Source: Gorillibacterium massiliense
GTDB lineage: Bacteria > Bacillota > Bacilli > Paenibacillales > NBRC-103111
Assembly: GCF_000455485.1 (NCBI RefSeq)
Contig: NZ_CBQR020000004.1
Span: forward strand, 1-63,006
Reading direction: 5' to 3'
Length of the DNA: 63,006 bases
The translations under genes and the position numbers were made by a program. Below the pieces are notes generated by a model. The model saw nothing but the letters and a program-made list of their open reading frames with translations. It searched no databases and was not told the origin of the DNA. Shown here in pieces: positions 46,784-55,346 of the stretch (position 1 is the first letter of the stretch; each line of letters begins with the position of its first letter).

Positions 46784-46817
46784 AACTCCTTGTCGTCTTA
46801 TGATAAGGAGTTTTTTT
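46784..46817 (+). terminator. Terminator of the nag operon
   Basis: Eight-base stem AACTCCTT/AAGGAGTT, 13-base loop, seven T. Confidence 0.9.
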
Positions 46818-47133
46818 CGATTCAGCTTATTGGCATTATGGCCGTATTCTTACGAGATGAAACGCCTGGGGAGATTTTCCGTTAAATAGTTATGTAATCC
46901 CTCGAGCTTACGTTATAGAGAAGAACATGCTTTTTCGCAAAAAGGGGAATTTTCAAGTATAGTCATATAATCCGGCTTTCACCCAGCCCTATAATTCATT
47001 ACAATAGGGGATAGGCTTGACATCTTATCGTTATTTGCGAATGATGATAGAATGCACCCGTCAAACCCCAACTGTCAGAGTATGGGCAAGAAATAGGCCG
47101 AAGGATATACTTGACTGATTTTTTTTGATAATC
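46818..47133. other. Intergenic region upstream of the ECF sigma gene
   Basis: About 315 bases, no gene seen. A sigma-A-like TTGACA at about 47014-47019 has only a poor -10 (AATGAT) at 17 bases. Otherwise featureless to me. Confidence 0.4.
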
Positions 47134-47160
47134 TGCAACCTTTGGATAAGAGATGCCGTC
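47134..47160 (+). promoter_or_regulatory. ECF-type autoregulatory promoter
   Basis: TGCAAC (47134-47139), exactly 17 bases, then CGTC (47157-47160). This matches the AAC...CGT pattern of SigW/SigX-type promoters. It lies just before the sigma gene, so positive autoregulation is likely. It also places transcription start after 47160, which rules out the longer open frame beginning at 47153. Confidence 0.75.
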
Positions 47161-47188
47161 TATAGGTTTGCGAGAGAGGGGGACCTCC

Positions 47189-47737
47189 GTGGTAGCGCCT
47201 GAATTGATCAGGGCAGCCAAAGCGGGTAACCGCGAAGCTCTAATCGAGATATTGAGAGAAATCGAGCCGCATGTCTATCGTACGGCCTATTATATACTTA
47301 ATAACGAGCAGGACGCCTTGGATGCTGCCCAGGAGGCCTTGATTCGTATTTACCAGAAAATTGGTTCATATGAGGAAAGGGCCCTATTCAAGACATGGGT
47401 GCAAAGGATTGTGACCAATCTCTGCATCGACAAGTTCCGCAGAACCAAGCCGACGATATCCATTGATGAGCACGAGATGATGTTTCCCTCTACCGAATCT
47501 GTAGAAGACGAGGTGATTTCCGCCGGAACCGTCAAGGATATCCACGAAGCGATGCAGAAGCTGCCAGAGCATCACCGTACCGTCGTTGTGCTTCGTTACA
47601 TAAACGATTTCAGTTACGCGGAAATCGCGGAATCATTGAATCTTCCCATAAATACGGTAAAATCCTATCTCTTCCGGGCAAGACTTCAGTTGCAAGGCAT
47701 GCTCCATGATTATCAGAAAGGAGGTGTTCGGGGATGA
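47189..47737 (+). CDS. ECF sigma-70 factor (SigW/SigX-like)
   Basis: 182 residues. Region 2: EPHVYRTAYYILNNEQDALDAAQEALIRIYQKI; region 2.4 around FKTWVQRIVTNLCIDKFRR; region 4: LPEHHRTVVVLRYINDFSYAEIAESLNLPINTVKSYL in parts. GTG start at 47189 with GAGAGAGGGGG upstream. Overlaps its anti-sigma gene by four bases (GTGA/ATGA type junction). Confidence 0.93.
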   Translation: MVAPELIRAAKAGNREALIEILREIEPHVYRTAYYILNNEQDALDAAQEALIRIYQKIGSYEERALFKTWVQRIVTNLCIDKFRRTKPTISIDEHEMMFPSTESVEDEVISAGTVKDIHEAMQKLPEHHRTVVVLRYINDFSYAEIAESLNLPINTVKSYLFRARLQLQGMLHDYQKGGVRG

Positions 47738-48846
47738 ATTGCCGGCAAATGACGGATCTCATGCAGCGCTCGCTTGATCATGACATAACGGAATCGGAAC
47801 AGCAGACCATGGTTATGCATTTTCGGCAATGCCCGGAATGCTCCGCTTTCTTTGAACGCCTTCAACTGGTCTCCGATGAACTTGAAGCGCTGCCTCTCGT
47901 AACTCCTCCATACAGTATCGTGGATAAAATTTTACCGCAGTTGGATGAACTGCTGCAAGATCCTGGCTACTCCGCCGCTCTTGAAGAGCCGCAGCCGGAA
48001 GAACGTGGCAAGGTGCGGAAAATCGGGGTAAGAAGCTGGATTGCATACGGCGGAACGGCAGCAGCGGCTATCCTGCTGGGAGCGTTTCTTTATCAACATG
48101 GGAACTTCTCTGCGCCAGCCAAGAGCGCTGGAGCGACGATGGATAAGAGCATGCAAGCTGCCGCAAAAAACGCCGATCCGGAGGCATTACAAGGATTCGG
48201 TTTCAACAAAGCGGATACTCCCACTTCGCCAATTCCTTCAGAGTCAGGCGATTCCCCCATGGCGTCGGCTACTCCCGATCCGGCTGCGGCTATGTACAAC
48301 TCGGCATTAAGCACAGATGCTACAAGCGGATCCGGCGGCGGTCAGGGAGCAAGCAGCGTCCGTAAATTCAAGGACGAGAATCATAATGCCGATAAAGATA
48401 CCAAAGCAGGCATACTCGGCAGCCCTACGCCAGCGGATGCGGGGGAAAAATCGATTACGGGTGACAATGCTGTCGTTAAACCGGGGGTCATTATGGCGCC
48501 GGCAAAAGGCGTTGAGGACAGCCCTTCTGACGTCGATACGTCAAAAAGTTCTGCAAACGAAGGATTAGCCGGAGGACCTTATACCGGAACGGGCTCTGAC
48601 AGCACGTTGACCCTTTCTTCGGTTACCGGGAAATATATCGCCTCCATTGAAGGGCAGAAGGTGACCGTCCGCGATGATGGCAATCGAACGGTGTTTGTTT
48701 CCACGATGACTTGGGGGAAAAATGACAGGGTCGACTTGACCCTCTGGTATAACGATTATCAGTTAAGCTATTCGGTTATCAGGGAAAGCGGCATTCAGGA
48801 AAAATACGTCATCGATTTGCTTAACCGAACAGAGTTTCAGCGCTAG
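47734..48846 (+). CDS. Zinc-finger anti-sigma factor, membrane-anchored
   Basis: 370 residues. Cytoplasmic ZAS motif HFRQCPEC (His-x3-Cys-x2-Cys, about 29-36) with an earlier Cys at residue 3. One membrane helix (GGTAAAAILLGAFLY, about 109-124). A long outside part: Ser/Asp/Lys/Pro-rich and disordered (about 130-285), then a small beta-rich end (GKYIASIEGQKVTVRDDGN...). The outside portion is much longer than in RsiW and may be the sensor. Coupled to the sigma gene. Confidence 0.9.
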   Translation: MNCRQMTDLMQRSLDHDITESEQQTMVMHFRQCPECSAFFERLQLVSDELEALPLVTPPYSIVDKILPQLDELLQDPGYSAALEEPQPEERGKVRKIGVRSWIAYGGTAAAAILLGAFLYQHGNFSAPAKSAGATMDKSMQAAAKNADPEALQGFGFNKADTPTSPIPSESGDSPMASATPDPAAAMYNSALSTDATSGSGGGQGASSVRKFKDENHNADKDTKAGILGSPTPADAGEKSITGDNAVVKPGVIMAPAKGVEDSPSDVDTSKSSANEGLAGGPYTGTGSDSTLTLSSVTGKYIASIEGQKVTVRDDGNRTVFVSTMTWGKNDRVDLTLWYNDYQLSYSVIRESGIQEKYVIDLLNRTEFQR

Positions 48847-48999
48847 CGCCAGGGATACACCCGCTCTTTCGATTTTGTGCACATTTCCTGACAGCATGCA
48901 TAATTTATAGTATTCGACATTTCGGGCGGGCCTGAACATCATCGGCAACCGCTCAGGCGGGGAGTTTCTAGAGCTTCCTGCCCGGTGTTTATATAAAGG
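48847..48999. other. Intergenic segment with overlapping GC hairpins
   Basis: No gene. Contains CCTGA/TCAGG and GGCGGGGAG/CTTCCTGCC, which can form alternative hairpins, before the terminator at 49000. The arrangement could be a short structured transcript, but no good promoter was found. Confidence 0.35.
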
Positions 49000-49031
49000 G
49001 ACGGAAGAGACTTAGGTCTCTTCCGTCTCTT
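49000..49031 (+). terminator. Terminator after the sigma/anti-sigma operon
   Basis: GACGGAAGAGAC/GTCTCTTCCGTC stem with a 4-base loop and TCTTTG tail; near-perfect 12-base stem. Confidence 0.88.
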
Positions 49032-49045
49032 TGTTTAACGTTACT

Positions 49046-49170
49046 GAATGTTTATGGTTGCTAGAGTGCTAAAGCACTAGAACATTCTGTACCAAGAAAG
49101 CCTACCTCAGAAACGCGGTCGCTCATCTTTGGAAAGCTTCGATAAAGGTTCTCTTATTTCGGAAGTAAGG
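49046..49170 (+). ncRNA. Dispersed structured element, copy A (holA leader)
   Basis: Core 49093-49170: CAAGAAA, an arm CCTACCTCAGAAA, conserved CGCGGTCGCTCATCTTTG (49114-49131), a hairpin with loop GATA (CTTC-GATA-AAGG) and a closing arm TTTCGGAAGTAAGG that pairs imperfectly with the first arm. Preceded by a separate strong hairpin 49046-49089 (GAATGTT...AACATTC enclosing CTAG-A-GTGCT/AGCACTAG). Ends 58 bases before holA. Two related copies at 51966 and 61931. Confidence 0.6.
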
Positions 49171-49227
49171 AGCCGGTGTTGGCCGATCAACCTTTGTTTA
49201 TGATAAGATATTTTTGAGGTGTGGCGT

Positions 49228-50217
49228 ATGGGTAACGAGATGCCGGTCATCGTTTGCTATGGACCGGAAACGTTTTTAATTCGGGAATATATCGACGGGC
49301 TCATCAAGAAAAAGATCGACCCGGAGCACATGGAATTGGCAGTGAGCCGCTACGATTTGGCAGAAACGCCTCTTGAGGTCGTTTTGGATGATGCGGAAAC
49401 GGCGCCCTTTCTCGTTCCGGTGAAGGTTGTGCTGGCAAAGAACGCGGCATTTTTGACAGGAGCGAAGGAAAGCGGCAAGGTCGAACATAAAACGGAACGG
49501 CTTGCTGAATATTTGGCTTCCCCCGCTGATGACTCGGTTGTGATTTTTACAGTAGATGCGGAGAAGCTGGATGAACGGAAGAAAATCGTGAAGACGTTGA
49601 AGGAAAAGAAGGCGCTCAAAGCCTTTCCTTCTCTTCCGCCGGAGGAGCAGTCCCGCTGGGTTTCCCGTAGGGCCGATGCGCGAAAGGTCACTATGGATCC
49701 AAAAGCGATTGAAGCGTTTGTTTTGCTTACAGGCGGACAACTTCAGACGATGGCAACCGAATTGGACAAGCTTGCTCTCTATGCAGGAGAGGGAGGAAAG
49801 ATCACGCGTGAGACCGTGGAGGCTCTCGTCGTTCGCAGTACGGAGCAAAATGTCTTTTTGCTTATCGAGGATATTGTGCAAAGACGGATGGAAAAGGCTT
49901 TCGCTCTGCTGTACGAGCTGTTGAAGATGAAAGAAGAGCCGATCAAGCTCGTCGCTCTTATGGCTCGGCAATTTCGATTGATCTTGCAGGTAAAAGAATT
50001 GCTGGCTGAAGGATATTCTCAACAACAAATCGCATCCCAGTTGGGTTCTCACCCTTATCCGGTAAAACTGGCGGCTGAGCAAGGCAGACGATACGCCGCT
50101 GACAAGCTGGCAGAAATTCTTTCGGGACTGGCCGATCTTGACTACCAAATGAAAAGTGGGAAAATCGACAAGGTGCTGGGGATGGAAATGCTGATGTTGA
50201 GGATCGCGGCAGCCTGA
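49228..50217 (+). CDS. holA: DNA polymerase III delta subunit
   Basis: 329 residues. Clamp-loader delta subunit: MPVIVCYGPETFLIREYID at the start, a degenerate nucleotide fold, FLLTGGQLQTMATELDKL (about 170) and FLLIEDIVQRRMEKAF (about 212), LGSHPYPVKLAAEQ. ATG 49228 chosen for GAGGTG 7 bases upstream; GTG 49219 is possible. Position before rpsT as in B. subtilis yqeN. Confidence 0.93.
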   Translation: MGNEMPVIVCYGPETFLIREYIDGLIKKKIDPEHMELAVSRYDLAETPLEVVLDDAETAPFLVPVKVVLAKNAAFLTGAKESGKVEHKTERLAEYLASPADDSVVIFTVDAEKLDERKKIVKTLKEKKALKAFPSLPPEEQSRWVSRRADARKVTMDPKAIEAFVLLTGGQLQTMATELDKLALYAGEGGKITRETVEALVVRSTEQNVFLLIEDIVQRRMEKAFALLYELLKMKEEPIKLVALMARQFRLILQVKELLAEGYSQQQIASQLGSHPYPVKLAAEQGRRYAADKLAEILSGLADLDYQMKSGKIDKVLGMEMLMLRIAAA

Positions 50218-50275
50218 TTCGATTCTAGCGATCCTTGATTCTTGAAGAGTTTATCGGAGTAAGATAGGCTGACGA

Positions 50276-50321
50276 ATGCTGATCCGAGTCGTGTAGGCTG
50301 CGCGCGGGTCAGCATTTTTTT
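50276..50321 (+). terminator. Terminator of holA
   Basis: Ten-base stem ATGCTGATCC/GGGTCAGCAT with one wobble, GC-rich loop, seven T. Confidence 0.85.
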
Positions 50322-50326
50322 GATGC

Positions 50327-50353
50327 AAAAAAAGCCGATGATCGCTCATCAGC
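50327..50353 (-). terminator. Terminator of rpsT
   Basis: On the minus strand: GCTGATGA-GCGA-TCATCGGC then seven T. Back-to-back with the holA terminator. Confidence 0.88.
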
Positions 50354-50394
50354 TTCTTGCCTGTATTGCATTCACGTTTCACGTTGCTTTCGAC

Positions 50395-50667
50395 TTAAGC
50401 TTGCGTCGAAAGGGCGTTCAGCTTCTTGGCCAAACGGGATTTCTTGCGGTTTGCTGTGTTTTTATGGATCAAGCCTTTGGTTACGGCTTTATCCAGCTTC
50501 TTGGAAGCTTGGATCAAAGCGGCCTTGGCGGTTTCCACGTTTTGACCTTCAGCAGCAACCTCAAAGGATTTTACCGCCGTACGAAGGGCGGATTTTTGGG
50601 AAGCGTTGCGAAGACGACGAGCGTCGTTCGTTTTTACGCGTTTAATCGCGGATTTAATGTTCGGCAT
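50395..50667 (-). CDS. rpsT: Ribosomal protein bS20
   Basis: 90 residues. [21 protein letters not shown] in parts, KSALRTAVK, and [20 protein letters not shown] near the end. RBS AGGAGGT on the minus strand. Same minus-strand orientation between holA and gpr as in B. subtilis. Confidence 0.97.
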   Translation of the reverse strand: MPNIKSAIKRVKTNDARRLRNASQKSALRTAVKSFEVAAEGQNVETAKAALIQASKKLDKAVTKGLIHKNTANRKKSRLAKKLNALSTQA

Positions 50668-50796
50668 TCAAGTTCACCTCCTAATCGGGCAAAACCATGA
50701 TCATCCATGGTCGACAACTTTAAATATTCTATCACGCGTGTTTTGAAATTGCAACAAGAAGGTGAAGTTCCATAGAAACGGGTTTTGGCGGGTGAC

Positions 50797-50825
50797 GAAT
50801 AAACAAAAGTATTTTTACCAGACTA
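50797..50825 (+). promoter_or_regulatory. Candidate sigma-G promoter of gpr
   Basis: -35 GAATA (50797-50801), 17-base spacer, -10 CAGACTA (50819-50825), one mismatch to the forespore sigma-G pattern GHATR-N17/18-CATNHTA. Location 36 bases before the gpr start and the known sigma-G dependence of gpr support it. Confidence 0.55.
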
Positions 50826-50860
50826 ACGGTACGAACCAAATGCAAAGGAGGCGGCCGCGA

Positions 50861-51865
50861 ATGACAACCGAGCAAAATCCCGTTTATGCTGGAAGCACGG
50901 ATTTAGCGGTGGAAGCCAACGAACTTGCCGCGAAAAAATATGGAGACGCTGTGCCCGGCGTCAACATGTCCACAGATGAAGACGGCAGTCTGAAGGTGAC
51001 GCTGATGGATATCAGCACAGAGGAAGCTGCTCATTCCGTTGGGAAGATGCAGGGTCACTATGTCACCATCGAATCTCCGGGGCTCCGACGCAAGGATACC
51101 CAGCTGCAGGACAAGGTGGCGACGCGGTTCGCTTCAGAATTTTCTGCCTTTCTGACTCGTATCGGCATCCCCAAAAACGCGAGCGTCTTAGTGATCGGCC
51201 TTGGCAACAGCAGCGTTACTCCTGACGCTCTTGGCCCTTTGGTCGTGGAAAATATTATGATTACCCGCCACTATTTCGAACTCATGCCGGGTGAGGTTCA
51301 TTCCGGTTACCGTCAGGTCAGCGCCGTCGCCCCTGGGGTGCTGGGCACTACAGGGATCGAGAGCAGCGAGATCGTGCAGGGGATTGTCGACCGTATCAAA
51401 CCGGATTTGATTATCGCCATTGATGCTTTGGCATCCCTCTCCCTGGATCGCGTCAATTCCACGATTCAAATTGCCGACACCGGCGTGCATCCCGGTTCGG
51501 GGATCGGTAATAAGCGGAAAGGGCTGACTAAAGAAATTTTAGGTGTTCCGTGTCTGGCCATCGGTGTGCCGACGGTGGTCTATGCGTCCACGATCGTAAA
51601 CAATTGCATCGATATGATGGCCGAGCATTTCAAGCAAATGACGAGCAAATCGGGAGACATCTTAGGCTTAGTCGGTACACTGGACGATAAAGAGCGGCTT
51701 CAACTGGTCAGGGAGGTTTTGAGCCCGAGCGGGCAGGATCTGCTCGTCACTCCAAAAGAAGTGGATCAGTTTATTGAAGATATCGCCAATATTATCGCCA
51801 GCGGCTTGAATGCGGGGCTCCATGAAGCCGTTGATCAGACCAATGTATCAGCCTACACCCACTAA
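50861..51865 (+). CDS. gpr: Germination protease (spore SASP endopeptidase)
   Basis: 334 residues. Degrades small acid-soluble proteins on germination; made as an inactive zymogen in the forespore. Conserved: DLAVEANELAA, VLVIGLGNSSVTPDALGP, SAVAPGVLGTTGIESSEIV, IAIDALASLSLDRVNSTIQI, DTGVHPGSGIGNKR, and IGVPTVVYASTIVN. ATG 50861 has AAAGGAGG upstream; the frame extends to 50762 but crosses the probable promoter. Confidence 0.96.
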   Translation: MTTEQNPVYAGSTDLAVEANELAAKKYGDAVPGVNMSTDEDGSLKVTLMDISTEEAAHSVGKMQGHYVTIESPGLRRKDTQLQDKVATRFASEFSAFLTRIGIPKNASVLVIGLGNSSVTPDALGPLVVENIMITRHYFELMPGEVHSGYRQVSAVAPGVLGTTGIESSEIVQGIVDRIKPDLIIAIDALASLSLDRVNSTIQIADTGVHPGSGIGNKRKGLTKEILGVPCLAIGVPTVVYASTIVNNCIDMMAEHFKQMTSKSGDILGLVGTLDDKERLQLVREVLSPSGQDLLVTPKEVDQFIEDIANIIASGLNAGLHEAVDQTNVSAYTH

Positions 51866-51965
51866 GTTGACAGCATGGATAGTCAGGTAGAAATCTTTTG
51901 TCTTTTTCGGGAGGTTTTGCTACGATATAAAACAGTATAAACTTCTGAGTATTAGCTTCCTTAAT

Positions 51966-52036
51966 ATCGCAAGAAAAACTACCTTTAGCCGCGGTCTGGC
52001 TTCTTTGAATATACGTCGATAGACGTTTTTCTTATA
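51966..52036 (+). ncRNA. Dispersed structured element, copy B (HAD hydrolase leader)
   Basis: ATCGCAAGAAAAACTACC (51966-), CGCGGTC (51990-51996), TCTTTGAA (52002-52009), hairpin ACGTC-GATA-GACGT (52013-52026), then TTTCTTATA to 52036. Relative to copy C, the second stem pair is G-C instead of C-G, a compensatory change. The closing stem is weaker here than in A and C. Ends 48 bases before the HAD gene. Confidence 0.6.
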
Positions 52037-52084
52037 GTACAAAGAAATAAATGGTAGGTTTGAGGCTGGAGAAGGAGGGTCATC

Positions 52085-52846
52085 ATGACTCCGCAGACGA
52101 TTCTATTCGATATGGACGATACGCTAAGTCATTGCAATATTTATTTTGATATGGTGCTGGAGCAATTTTGCGATCAAATGACTACCTGGTTCGCCGGGTT
52201 TCAGATATCCGCCGAGGATATCAAAAAGAAACAGTATGATCTGGATACGCTGGGCGTTACCCAACTGGGCTTCACGGAGGATCATTTTCCCCACTCTTTG
52301 GTGGAAACATACCGCTATTTCTGCCAAATGACCGGGCGTTTGCCCGATGATCTGGAGATCGACAGCTTGCTCCAGCTTGGAAAATCGGTTTATAACCGTG
52401 AAGTGGAGCCTTACCCTTATATGGAAGAAACGCTTATAAGGCTTCAGAGTGAAGGGCATCATCTTTATTTGTACACCGGCGGTGTGGAGGTCATCCAAAA
52501 ACGCAAGGTGGAAAGCTTGCGGCTTGGACGATTTTTCGGCGATCGCATCTTCATCCGGCAGCGGAAAGAAACAGCTGCGCTAGAGATGATTTTACAAGAG
52601 AACGGCTTCGACCGCGGTGTCTCCTGGATGGTGGGCAACTCTCTTCGGACGGATATCCTACCTGCACTGGAAACGGGTATTAAAGCCATCTATGTTCCGG
52701 CGATCCGGGAATGGGATTATAATATCGTGGACGTCTCCGCGCAACCGAAGGATTCCTTTTTTACCGTGCCGGCGCTGAAGGATGTTCCGGATATGATCAA
52801 TAACTTTACGGCGGAAAAGAACCGGAAGCTTGTCGTAGATCGGTAA
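52085..52846 (+). CDS. HAD superfamily hydrolase
   Basis: 253 residues. Motif I LFDMDDTLSH (residues 7-16), motif II LYTGG (about 135), Lys in RKVES (motif III region), and motif IV WMVGNSLRTDILPAL (about 180), with a helical cap between. Phosphatase-like; substrate unknown. RBS GAAGGAGG. Inserted between gpr and spoIIP. Preceded by copy B of the structured element. Confidence 0.9.
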   Translation: MTPQTILFDMDDTLSHCNIYFDMVLEQFCDQMTTWFAGFQISAEDIKKKQYDLDTLGVTQLGFTEDHFPHSLVETYRYFCQMTGRLPDDLEIDSLLQLGKSVYNREVEPYPYMEETLIRLQSEGHHLYLYTGGVEVIQKRKVESLRLGRFFGDRIFIRQRKETAALEMILQENGFDRGVSWMVGNSLRTDILPALETGIKAIYVPAIREWDYNIVDVSAQPKDSFFTVPALKDVPDMINNFTAEKNRKLVVDR

Positions 52847-52882
52847 GGTATCATCGTAAATCGGATATGCAGTAAATGATGG

Positions 52883-52906
52883 GCCTCCTGCGGGAGGTTC
52901 TTTTTG
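52883..52906 (+). terminator. Terminator of the HAD gene
   Basis: Short stem GCCTCC/GGAGGT with a 4-base loop, then TCTTTTT. Confidence 0.75.
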
Positions 52907-53095
52907 CTGTAACGATTCGTTTTCCCAAGGGTTGCGCACTGCCGGGCAGGGGCCTGATATATGCCAGATTTGTTTGATTTAACCGTTATGCAACTGAGTC
53001 AAAGCTTCTTTTTATATAAAAGTTTTTTCCGTGTCAGTTTTAAAACCAAATTGTTATAGTGTAAATACATTCCAATTTTAAAGGTGTGGATTTCA

Positions 53096-53542
53096 ATGCT
53101 CTCTATGAAATTTACGGCAGAAGAAGCTATTCAATTTTCCAAATATGGATGTATCGAAGAATGGGTGCATATTTTTCTTAAAACGATCGGAAATAATTCC
53201 TCTTTCTCCGATGGTTTAAAACTTCAAAAAAGGTATTGGCTCGGCCCCATACAACTATCTGTAAGTGAACTCCAAAGGTGTTGCGGTCCCGAAGAACATA
53301 TGGAATATCATAATCCGCTAGATGATTGGGAAAAACATATTGAAACGTTTTGTGATCTCATTCAGAAAGGTTGGGAATATCCTCCTTTAATCGTTCAACA
53401 CCTTGAGGGGAAGTTGATTATTCGCGATGGGAACCACAGACATGAAGCATTGAGAAGACTTCATTATCAAAATTGTTGGGTAATCCTGTGGGATAGCGAT
53501 AATCCGAGTAATTTAAGCAGATGGAGCCGATTGGATGAATGA
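53096..53542 (+). CDS. ParB/sulfiredoxin-like domain protein
   Basis: 148 residues. The C-terminal half PPLIVQHLEGKLIIRDGNHRHEALRRL is the ParB N-terminal/sulfiredoxin nucleotide-binding pattern (P..V....G.......DG.HR..AL). The N-terminal half is unassigned. ATG 53096 with AAAGGTG 9 bases upstream. AT-rich compared with the backbone. Such stand-alone proteins are often phage- or island-borne; the function here cannot be given. Confidence 0.7.
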   Translation: MLSMKFTAEEAIQFSKYGCIEEWVHIFLKTIGNNSSFSDGLKLQKRYWLGPIQLSVSELQRCCGPEEHMEYHNPLDDWEKHIETFCDLIQKGWEYPPLIVQHLEGKLIIRDGNHRHEALRRLHYQNCWVILWDSDNPSNLSRWSRLDE

Positions 53543-53579
53543 AAAGTACAAAAGAGTAGAAAAGATATTCGCCTATTGA

Positions 53580-53605
53580 AGTCTGCTAAAAAGCGGGCTT
53601 TTTTA
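53580..53605 (+). terminator. Terminator of the ParB-like gene
   Basis: Stem AGTCTGC/GCGGGCT with two wobbles, A-rich loop, six T. Confidence 0.75.
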
Positions 53606-53735
53606 GTTATTATCATTTATCGACGTCAATAAGTGTTTGTGCTTGAAGCCGATGCTCTGAGAGTAATTGACAGGATATGTTGAATTAGCTAATCCTAGAG
53701 GTATTGATTTTGTCCGGTGGAATAAATTGGAGGGT

Positions 53736-54998
53736 ATGTCATACTTGTCAAAAATAAATCGTGAGAATAACCCCGTTATTGAATCGAAAAGAAACAAGCT
53801 AAGGTATGCCGCATGGATTAAGCTGCCAATTCCTTATCTCACCTTTTTACCAGGCTTATTTGTATCGCGGCTGGGTGATTCACTTTATTCATTCGCTGTG
53901 CCGTGGATTTCTTACCAACTAACTCATTCATCAATCGTTCTGAGTTCGATGTTTGCCGTTAGTGTGTTACCTGTCGTCCTATTCGGTTCGATTGTCGGTG
54001 TAATTGTCGATGTCTTTGATCGGCGAAAATTAATGTTGGCTACGGATGCGGTGCGCGCAGTTCTCGTCGCTCTTGTACCACTCCTTGAACAGGTAGGGCA
54101 ACTGCACCTTTGGCATCTTTATGTGATTGCATTTTTACTTGCGGTCTTATCCCTCATGTTTGATGTAGCGAATATAGCTTCCGTCCCTGCACTAGCGGGA
54201 AAGGAATTAACTCGTGCCAATGCATCCTCCCAATTTATTAACCAGCTTACGGATATGATCGGGCCTGCAATTGCTGGTGTAGTGGTGGCTGCATTAGGTG
54301 GGTATAGGGCATTGTGGTTGGATGCTATTTCCTTTGGTGCCACTTGGATGGCGGTTTACCGCTTGCCTTATCTTGGGGGAGGACAAAGTTCTTTCAAATT
54401 AAGTAGGATCTTTGCGGACATGAAAGACGGTCTTCGTTGGTTGGTAAAAGACCGATTAAACCTGGCTTTGTCCTTGCAAGCGATGGTCGGGAACTTCGGT
54501 TATAGCGCTGCCTTCTCCGTACTCATGTATTACTTGCTTTCAGAGCTTCATCTTAATGCACACCAATCAAGTATTAATTATTCCATTATCGGGTTTGGAG
54601 GACTGCTTGGATCGTTGTTGATTGTTCCTCTGGAAAAAGTATTTAAGAAAGGTGTATTAATATCCGTTCTGCTAACGATAGGTGCAATTGGCTTTTTAAT
54701 TCCGACGTACAATCATTTTTGGTTGGCACCGGGAATTGCTTTTGCAATAGTCGGAATATGTAACGTTGGGTGGAATACACTGGTTCAGTCTATGCGGCAG
54801 ATGACGGTTCCACCGGAAATGCTTGGTCGTGTACTTGGATTTTCTCGAGTTATATCGAGACTTGCTATGCCCATTGGCGCGGCAATTGCCGGGCTTCTTA
54901 CTGTAAACTCGAGCCCGGTAATTATCTTCGTCATTGCTGCGGTTGCTAAGTTGGTGGAAGTGGTAATCGCGGTTTTATCTCCAATTCGTCGAATGTAA
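53736..54998 (+). CDS. Major facilitator superfamily transporter
   Basis: 420 residues, about twelve membrane helices. The loop between helices 2 and 3 carries the MFS motif A variant GVIVDVFDRRKLMLATDAVRA. Resembles the MFS_3 (enterobactin exporter/macrolide-efflux) group, with LGRVLGFSRVISRLAMPIGAA near the end. ATG 53736 is only 1-2 bases from GGAGGG, so TTG 53745, 10 bases after it, may be the real start. AT-rich; probably acquired together with the ParB-like gene. Confidence 0.88.
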   Translation: MSYLSKINRENNPVIESKRNKLRYAAWIKLPIPYLTFLPGLFVSRLGDSLYSFAVPWISYQLTHSSIVLSSMFAVSVLPVVLFGSIVGVIVDVFDRRKLMLATDAVRAVLVALVPLLEQVGQLHLWHLYVIAFLLAVLSLMFDVANIASVPALAGKELTRANASSQFINQLTDMIGPAIAGVVVAALGGYRALWLDAISFGATWMAVYRLPYLGGGQSSFKLSRIFADMKDGLRWLVKDRLNLALSLQAMVGNFGYSAAFSVLMYYLLSELHLNAHQSSINYSIIGFGGLLGSLLIVPLEKVFKKGVLISVLLTIGAIGFLIPTYNHFWLAPGIAFAIVGICNVGWNTLVQSMRQMTVPPEMLGRVLGFSRVISRLAMPIGAAIAGLLTVNSSPVIIFVIAAVAKLVEVVIAVLSPIRRM

Positions 54999-55020
54999 TT
55001 TGAATAAGAACAAGATCAGC

Positions 55021-55065
55021 AAAAAAGCTTCCATTCCACTTCATAGTGGTTATGGAAGCTTTTTT
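55021..55065 (+). terminator. Terminator of the MFS gene
   Basis: AAAAAAGCTTCCA/TGGAAGCTTTTTT outer stem with inner CCACT/AGTGG hairpin; symmetrical so usable on both strands. Confidence 0.9.
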
Positions 55066-55069
55066 GATT

Positions 55070-55092
55070 GGAGTTGGGGCAGCTCCTTTTTT
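55070..55092 (+). terminator. Second terminator-like hairpin
   Basis: GGAGTTG/CAGCTCC stem with a 3-base loop, six T. Only 5 bases after the previous terminator. May be the original terminator of a transcript that lost its gene. Confidence 0.7.
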
Positions 55093-55346
55093 ACTGTTGG
55101 TTTTTTTGAAAACTTCTTATATCTCCCGGCCAATGATGCCGGTTTTATGATGTTCATCACATCGGAATACCGTCCGCATGGTATTCGGGGGAATATCGTT
55201 AATTTTCACATTTGCGGATGCTCTCTTTTCCATATCATCCGAAGGGGTTCTATTTGCCTGAGAGGTTCTAATTGCTAGAAGAGATTCATAGAGTCAAGTA
55301 TGCGTGAATCTTACAGCCAATGAAATCCGAACGGAGGAACACCGGG

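Noticed and set aside
47153-47188. Longer N-terminus for the ECF sigma factor
   Set aside because: The ATG at 47153 would lie at or upstream of the predicted transcription start, and the GTG at 47189 has a good RBS.
53667-53735. N-terminal extension of the MFS protein
   Set aside because: The TTG at 53667 lacks an RBS and the 23 extra residues are hydrophilic, unlike the family; GGAGGG lies at 53729-53734.
55000-55278. 92-codon frame after the MFS gene
   Set aside because: It runs straight through two rho-independent terminators and has no RBS.
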